Part shown: one piece after another, positions 57,506-64,000 of the stretch | Layout: each line of letters starts with the position of its first letter | Position numbering within the stretch: position 1 is the first letter of the stretch | Source: Acanthamoeba lenticulata | Taxonomy: Eukaryota > Discosea > Longamoebia > Acanthamoebidae | Assembly (NCBI GenBank): GCA_002179805.1 | Contig: NAVB01000144.1 | Span: forward strand, 1 to 64,000 | Length of the DNA stretch: 64,000 bases | Direction of reading: 5' to 3' | Notes under the pieces: generated by a model | What the model was told of the DNA's origin: nothing | Databases searched by the model: none | The model's input: the letters and a program-made list of their open reading frames with translations, nothing else | Translations under genes and position numbers: made by a program

Positions 57506-59857
57506 GCGTGCGGTGTGAATGGGTAAAGGGACACGAACGCCGCGCAGGGCCAATGACTTACCTTCCTTAAAGAAGATGTTGGAACCATCCATGTGTTTTG
57601 TGCTTCACACGGCTTGCCTCCATCATCTTCTCACTGCCCAGTTCCCACACTGCCTGGCCCAATAAAATGTTTGTTGGTACAGAGTTGGAAACACTAGGAC
57701 GAAAGATTGCAAGAGTGTTACAGCAGAGTCCAGAAAGAGTACAACCAGCCCAGAGGCGCAAGCGGAGAGGCGGCAGAGACACTGCTGGGCAGAGAGATCC
57801 CATTCCAAGCATCTGCAAGAACAAAGATGAGAGGGCAAACCAAGAAGAAAGCATCAAGGTTAAAAAGCCCTTGAACATACTGGTGTCATTGATCTGCTTG
57901 GACAAGGTGCGGTTGCACTTGGGATCAAACAGGCTTGACTTGTTGGTGTAGCCGGTGAGTTGGTTGTTGTACACGTTGATGCTCTGCGCGTTGCAGTAGA
58001 CCAGAGGCGGAAGGTCGACATTTCTCACAACGTTGCGGCGAATCGTCACGTTGAGGCTCGAGCCGATGTAAAACACATTGCTCGGGATTCGCTCCAGCGT
58101 GTTGTCTTCAAGGACAATGTCCTTCACGGCCCCTGGAGGCGGCACGGGCATGCCCGAGGGCACGGACTCGACCATCATGGTGATGGCTGCCTGAACCAAA
58201 GAGGGGTCGTTCTTGAGGGTGCGCCCGCGGTAGGGGCCCGAGATCAAGGTGCGCCGAATGGTGATGTTGAGCGGCGTGCGGCCTTCCCACCAGTAGCCAC
58301 AGTCGGTGGTGATCTGTACGGCGGTGTGGGTTTGGTTGCTAAGGCGGCAATCTTCGACGACCGTGTTCTTGTTCTTGATCAACAGACCACGCGCTCGGTT
58401 GTTCCTCACTGTCACGTTGCGCAGGTAGGCCGAGGCGACCTCTGTGTTGACCACGATATCGCCGACGCGCAAGGCGCTGGGCACTGCGCCGCGCAGAACA
58501 ACTTCCGTGTAGTTGGCGTAGGTCACGAACCGATCGATCGTTGCGGTGGCGATCTGAGCGAACGCGGCCTCTTGGCGCGAGAACGACAGCACGTCCCCGG
58601 CGTAGTATGCCCCTGTTCATCACCGCCACCACCTCGTGTCAGGTACCACCAAGACAATGACGACACGACATTCCTTGCATACCGACGCTCTTCTGGGTCT
58701 TGCCTTGAGAGTAGGCCACCAGCGCAAGAGCAGTACTGTTGATGATCTGCTTCACCTGCGCGTTGGCGTTGTGAATGTTGAGGCCGTCATCGCCCGAGCC
58801 CTCGAGAAAGCTGTCCTCAAACGTGAGCTGGCCTCGAATGCCGTTCAGGTGGACGCAGTCCCTGTTGAGCGAGCCGTAGCGTCGGCCTTTCTTGAGCACG
58901 TTGTAGCGCCGCAAGGTCAGATTCTTGGACACACCCGCGACCACGCCCATGCAGGGCGATGAATAGATAGTCACGTTCTCGATCACGACGTCGTACGGAT
59001 AACCGGCGCCGACGGTGGTGATTGGCAGCGTGTGCGTGCACGTGGGCGACAGGCGCACCCACAGGTACTGCCCCACAAATAGGGAGCCGCCGCCTTGAAC
59101 GCGCAGGACCGGCCACGACGTGACTCCTATGTAGGAGATGGGCGATGCGCGAGTGCGGTTGTTGTCCACCGAGGGGTAGACATCGACCGTGCCGTTAAAG
59201 TGGCCAGCAACGGGATCGTAGCCGATGTAGGCATAGACCGTTTGGTTGAGCGACGAAGTGTAGTTGTAGATCGACGTGTCCACGGCCACATCGAACCAGC
59301 CCTTGGCCGGGTCGATGCCCACGACTTTGCCTCCAAAGTTAGGGAGCGGGTCGTAGTCTGCGGCCATAAGATGAAGTTCGGTCACTATGGTGATGCACAA
59401 GTTGAGCTCGAGCAGCGTGGTGGTACCGATGAAAAGGTTTTGGTAGCGAAGGCCTCGAGGGTTACCGGACTGAAGCGCGTAAGTCCATCTGGTGCAGATC
59501 AAGGTAGAGCCTCGACCGTCGATGGTGAGGTTCCACACTCCCCACGGAACCTGCAGACCTCTGAGCAGTGGTGATGAGTCTCAGCAGCTGTTTGGGGGTT
59601 TTTAAACTGGAAACGGACCCACTGATGCGGTACTCTCCTACGAGGTCAAACACAAGCGTGCTGTTGGCCACTGCGGCGGCCGCTTTGAGGGCGGTCGTAA
59701 GGTTGGCGTATTGGTCGGTTCCGGTGTTGGGCCGAGCGCCGAAGTCACTCACCTTGAACACCTGCCCTGCTCTTGCCTGGCCACTGCAAAGGAAGACGGT
59801 CAAGCATATCACCCACACGAGCGCCAGCTGGCTGGCCATGATGCTCCACAGACTCAT
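57492..59857 (-). CDS. Secreted right-handed beta-helix protein, GH110/pectate-lyase-like
   Basis: The start at 59857 (or the ATG at 59839) gives a signal peptide (MASQLALVWVICLTVFLC). Exon 1 (59857-59623) carries FKVSDFGARPNTGTDQYANL, typical of the first turn of pectin-lyase-fold proteins. It splices at 59558 into VPWGVWNLTIDGRGSTL. Many parallel beta-helix turns follow (NVTIYSSPCMGVVAGVSKNL, LTFEDSFLEGSGDDGLNIHN, VTVRNNRARGLLIKNKN, LNVTIRRNVVRNVDLP). The SGDDGLNIHN motif resembles the DD-x-NxH site of GH110 alpha-galactosidases. The last confident exon ends at 57881 (donor GTATGT). A tentative final exon ends at a stop at 57492. Several N-glycosylation sequons fit secretion. Substrate is unknown. 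Confidence 0.72.
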
Positions 59858-60390
59858 GCTTCAAGGCACACAAGCTCTACCCCAAGATCCTTGCTTGAGG
59901 TTACAATGGCCGGTTTTAACCGGCCATCGGTTTATTACAACAAGATGAATCTAGCAATCTGGCGTGAAGGCAGAAGGGTGGGATGCTGGGCTTGGGCTAG
60001 CCCAAGGCTTCATCGAAGGGGCCCACAACAACATTCTGATGAGTGCTTACCACAGTAGGCTATCCTTGATGTTGTGGCACCTTGCACAAAGGTGTAGAGA
60101 GTCGATAGGGTCGATGCTCCAGTACTCGTTCATGAGAACTCAATTGATGATAGAAAGATAAAGAATTGCTCACGTCCATCGTCCCGACGAGATAGAGTGG
60201 GAACGTCACGCTGAACGACCTCATCCACAAGGCATCGAGCAGCAACCTAGAAAGCTACCTACCACCTGATTGACAGGAACTGCCAGCATTTCGCCCAGGA
60301 GCTCTACCAATATGCCCAAGCGTGACAGAATAGCCCCTGCCAATATGGAAAGACACTAGTATCAGTACGAATACAACAGTACAAAAAAGA
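59858..60390. other. Intergenic between beta-helix gene and 5S copy 2
   Basis: This is the promoter side of the beta-helix gene. AACCGGCCATCGGTTTATTA near 59915-59935 is AT-rich but not a clear TATA box. No gene is recognised before the repeat begins at 60354. Confidence 0.4.
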
Positions 60391-60552
60391 GGATACGACA
60401 CGGTGGATTCCCGGGTGGTCGCCCACCCCAGTACTAACACCGCCTGGCGCAGCTTAACTTCGCTGTTCGGATGGGAAGCGGTGCTTTCTGCGCAGTATGG
60501 CCGTATCCGTCAGAAATGGCTCGGAGGTGGCTCTCCATGATGATGTGACCAC
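60354..60552. repeat. 5S-containing repeat unit, copy 2
   Basis: This matches the unit at 56016-56190 with two small insertions: a 14-base segment (GAATACAACAGTAC) that partly repeats the left flank, and a 12-base partial duplication of GGCTC...GGCTC on the right. Confidence 0.75.
60391..60508 (-). rRNA. 5S ribosomal RNA, copy 2
   Basis: The 118-base sequence appears identical to copy 1 over its length on my reading, in the same orientation (GGATACGGCC at 60508 to GTATCC at 60391). The same T-run terminator follows (AAAAAA on plus at 60383-60388). An intact gene by all visible features. Confidence 0.95.
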
Positions 60553-60709
60553 TTGCACGGTGCGCTTGTGACACGACATGCTCTGCTTTCACAGAACAGT
60601 CGAGGTAGGCACCAACTTTGAGTTCCTCCCGCAATGTCGGACGGCAGTATGAAGCTCAATGTCCAGGACAGCAACTTTCCGTTACTATGGCACAAAGATA
60701 AAACATGCC

Positions 60710-63700
60710 TCATGATGATGACGCTGCTGCTGAAGAGTGCTTCTTCCTGTCCTCATCGAGGAGCCGGAACTGCTGGACCCAGGCCGGCTTGAAGTCGGAG
60801 CGGAGCTTGATGTACTCGAGCACCTGCGCGCGCTTGAGGCCCGCCAAAGCCGACTCGTCGAGCAGGTGGCGCAGCTGGCCGGCCTCAATCAAGTGGATGG
60901 AGGCCAGGTCGGCCAGCACCTCAAAGGCCTCGGTCACCGCCGCGAACGGGAAGCTCGTCAGCGCGCACTGCTGATATTCCTGCATGTCTCGCTTGAGCTT
61001 CATGCCGCCCATGCCCTGCGTCACGGTGAACTTGCGGAAGTGGTCCAGCAGCACGCGCTGCACGCGGAGGCCGAGCTCCTCGAGGAAGCTGTCGGCGTTC
61101 TTGCCGTCGAGATTGGCTTGCACGACCCGCGTCTGCGCGAGGATGTAGTTGACGGCGTTGGCGCACGCGGCCGTCGGCCGGTTGATGGAGATGATGTCGT
61201 CGTCGCTCAGCTTGAAGTCGTTCCGGCCCTGCTCGGCCGCCAGCTGTCGCTCCAGCGAGCCGACGATCACTGCACGCACCACACATGCGTCAGTCATCGC
61301 ACGACACGACACGCACGCGTGCTTGTGTGCGTTGGCTCGTGCGGCGCCGTACGATTGAGCGTGAGCTCGAGGCCCTCGCTGATCTTGTCCTCGAGCATGG
61401 CCAGCAGGTGGTCCTTCTGCTCAATGCACTGGCTGTAGACCGTGTTCGACTGCGACACATGCGGCGCCTATCGTCGGCACCGCGCGCACGCGCAAGCGTG
61501 TGAGGCCAGCGACGGTCGCAATAACAACAACAAACAGGACGAGGCCGACTTGTGACGCACGATTTCGACGTGAAAGTGTCGCTGGAGGAGGATGACGATT
61601 TGATTGACCTGCTGGGCCACTTCCATAAAGTGCACGCGCCCGGCCCGCCCGATCCGCAGCGGCTCCAGCGCCCTGTCGACATAAATACCAACCATCGTCC
61701 CGCGATGAGCCTCTTCACCAGTCAGACGGCCTTGAACAACCAGCGGCCGTACGCTTCGAGGGCCGGGTTGAGGTATTGGTGGCCCAGGTAGTCCAACAGC
61801 GCCCCGAACACGCGGCACAGGTTGGGCGGCCTTTGAGCGAGTGAGTAAGTGAGTGCGTTTGCGCTTGCAATGGAGATGATTACGAGAGAGAGAGAGAGAG
61901 AGAGAGGCACATACAGGGCGTCGGGCTTGGAGAGCTTGATGCAGCGCCGGATGGACTCCTCGTTGAGGTGGATGAAGTGCAGGATGGGCTCCAGCGTCGT
62001 CAGCTCCGGCACTCGGTACATCAGGTTCGTGTTCTGCGCGTCGTCACCAGCACCATCACCATCATCAACGTTGGCATCATCACCATCATCGTCGCCATCA
62101 TCTCCAAGGTCACGTACGCGCTTGGCAGCGGGCATGTTCCAGGCGGCGGCCAGGTCCTTGGAGGCCTCGAGCATCTTGTCAAAGGTGAAGGTCTGCCGGG
62201 CGGACGTGCTCTCGGCCTCGCGGCGCAGGCCCTCGAGCTCCCGCGCATAGAGCATCACCAAACACCGCAGCTCGTTGTCGACATAACTGCCCCGCATCGG
62301 TCAACGGTCAGTCACCAGCCAATCAGAGATGGTCACGAGGGCGAGGACGAGGGGGACGCACTTGTCGGTGTAGTGGAACATGAGCGAGTCGACCATCGAG
62401 GCAAAGTCGAGGTCGGTCTTGTACTCCTGCAGGACCTCGACCAGCTGGAGAGTCTTGCCGTGGGCTGTGGCCAGCAGGCGCAGGTAGGTCAGCACCGAGT
62501 CGGCGTCGCCCGTGTGCTGCAGCATCCGCTCCAGGAACATGCTGATCTGTGCGGGATGTGCCGTGAGCGAGGAATGCGCGTGGAATGCGACGAGCTGTGT
62601 CTGGAATGTGCATGGAACGCACTCGCTGTTCAAAGATGCGCTGGGCCAGCTCACGCATGACTGCTGGCGGATTGGGAAACACCCGCGTGATGACCTGTCG
62701 CCCCCCCCCAACGAGCGCCGCTGACGTCAGCCTGACGTGGCACGCGAAGATGACCCCCACGATTATTATGGGAAAGCAACGCGCCTTGTACTCCTTCTGG
62801 CACGACTTGATGATGTCGTCGTAAAACTCGGCGATGCGGGCCGACGCCAGCTCGACGTTGTCCAGATCCTGCACCCTGCGAAGAGGATGCTGATGCGTCA
62901 GCAACCACCTTACTGATGATGATGATGACGTCAGCAGCCTGTGTAAACGAACTTGGCGGTGTAAGTGCCCTGATCGGCGAGGGCCTCGTCCATCTCGAGG
63001 CTCTCCGTATCAAAGAACATCTTGAGGAGCGAGATGTAGCGCTTCACGCACGACCCGCCGCCGTTGAACTGGTACAGGATGTCGGCGCATTCTTTCATCT
63101 TGTCGTAGTCGCCGGCGCCCGAGGCCTTGGTGAACTTGCGCAGGAGGCTGTTCTCCAGCTTGTTGATCTCCTCCTCGACCAGCTCCTTGCCCTGTTTTAG
63201 AATATAGAAAATGTAAACGAAATGTCCACTCAGATCATGACTGCAGACCACCGCAACAACGACGAAGGAGGAACCGACCTTCTTGGTGCGGACGACGAGG
63301 CCCTCGGCGGCGACGATCGGGTCCTTGAGGACTGAGGAGGCCTGCGCCACAGGCGGCTCGACCACCGATCGTGTGCGCGTTCTGTGGCGTGATGTGGCGT
63401 GACGTCAGCACCCGGAGCAGGCCGGAGGAGGAGGAAGAGCGGTACCGCTCGCGCTCGAGCTTCATGTGATTGACCTCCTCCTCGGCGCGCTCAAGCTCCT
63501 TGGTGAAGACGCTCAGCTTCTTGAGCAGCCGGGCGCGCTCGCGCAGCTGCTTCTTGTCGACGAAGATGGGCGAATGGGCCTCGCCCGAGCAGAGCTCGAT
63601 GAAGTAGTTGATGAGCTCTATGATAAAACACGCCAAACAGCACAAAAAATGTGAGGAATGCCAGCTGTGTTATGCGAGTGTCACACGTTTGGCAAAAGAC

Positions 63701-64000
63701 GACGTCACCCTTGGCCTCGGACGCGGCGTTGCGCTGCTTCTCGACGGCTTCCAGTCGGTCGCCTGTGGTGCCACCACGACAGACAAGAAGAATGTAAGGA
63801 ATGCGTGCCTGTGTGTGTCGTGCGGGGTGAGTCGGCCGGCGCACGGACCGATCCGGACAGCGACGTTGCCCACGCCGCTGATCCGCCCGTCGAGCTCCTT
63901 GAATGTGCTCAAATTATTCTGTGTTTTCCAGATAAATAAAGTTTCATGTTAGCCTCTCACACACACGCGCGTGCAAGCAGGACGGGCTGCGGCACCTGGA
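60710..64000 (-). CDS. SEC10: Exocyst complex subunit Sec10/EXOC5, 5' end beyond the window
   Basis: Sec10 is part of the exocyst, which tethers secretory vesicles at the plasma membrane. Conserved segments run in order: LDGRISGVGNVAVRIGDRLE, ELINYFIELCSGE, LENSLLRKFTKASGAGDYDK, RIAEFYDDIIKSCQKEY, DADSVLTYLRLLATAHGKT and RPPNLCRVFGALLDYLG. The C-terminal MKLKRDMQEYQQCALTSFPF and LRSDFKPAWVQQF end at 60710. About ten exons are visible with GT-AG borders. An Asp/Gly-rich insertion (about 62040-62110) and a GA-repeat intron (about 61885-61906) are local features. The first visible exon begins near 63935; the sequence beyond continues past 64000, so the N-terminus is missing. Confidence 0.9.
61885..61906. 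repeat. (GA)n microsatellite in a SEC10 intron
   Basis: A run of about ten GA dinucleotides lies between coding exons of SEC10. It is likely polymorphic. Confidence 0.8.

Noticed and set aside
59095..59574. Plus-strand 159-residue frame
   Set aside because: It lies opposite well-supported beta-helix exons with secretion and fold signatures and has no motif of its own.

Overview
The window looks like nuclear DNA of a free-living amoeba, most probably Acanthamoeba or a close relative. The evidence is the high-GC coding sequence, the compact gene spacing and the many short introns of about 34 to 150 bases, whose donors are usually GTACGT, GTGCGT or GTAAGT. The gene set also fits: talin, a P4-ATPase flippase, Sec10, a Ste20-type kinase, secreted saposin-like proteins, an F-box/ankyrin-like protein and dispersed 5S rRNA genes. 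I joined exons by hand on splice signals and frame. For most genes the exon lengths sum to a multiple of three, which supports those models; genes with unresolved ends are marked.

Layout. Positions 1-9192 are all minus strand: the edge of a nucleotidyltransferase gene, a 1075-residue Ser-rich/coiled-coil protein, a multi-pass membrane protein with a Gly/Tyr-rich tail, and a 418-residue protein of unknown function. A 10-exon talin gene (9686-18573, plus) follows, then a small secreted Cys-rich protein with a broken tandem copy. Positions 19843-30001 (minus) hold a small unknown ORF, a secreted GH3 beta-glucosidase-like protein, a SAM-domain protein and an OTU deubiquitinase. A Zn-type macrodomain gene (30175-31516, plus) is head to head with the OTU gene. 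Positions 31591-42629 (minus) hold a P4-ATPase, a soluble epoxide hydrolase and a Ste20-like kinase. Two tandem saposin-like genes and an NSRP1 homologue follow on plus (43060-46424), then a membrane-anchored Xaa-Pro peptidase and an F-box/ankyrin-like gene on minus.

Positions 49500-60700 are an accessory-looking stretch. It holds a decayed Ty1/copia retrotransposon with a recognisable LTR, a multi-exon gene of unknown function, two 5S rRNA genes with shared flanks about 4.35 kb apart, an eEF1A-like relic and a secreted beta-helix glycosidase-like gene. The window ends inside SEC10 (minus).

Functionally the genes are mixed rather than operonic. Themes are cortex, adhesion and membrane traffic (talin, flippase, Sec10, kinase), secreted digestive or antimicrobial proteins (GH3, saposins, beta-helix enzyme, Cys-rich peptide) and removal of protein modifications (OTU and macrodomain). 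The items most worth follow-up are the talin proline-rich tail, the GH3 protein that appears to lack its nucleophile, the intron-free Cys-rich pseudogene, and the duplicated 5S units flanking an eEF1A relic.
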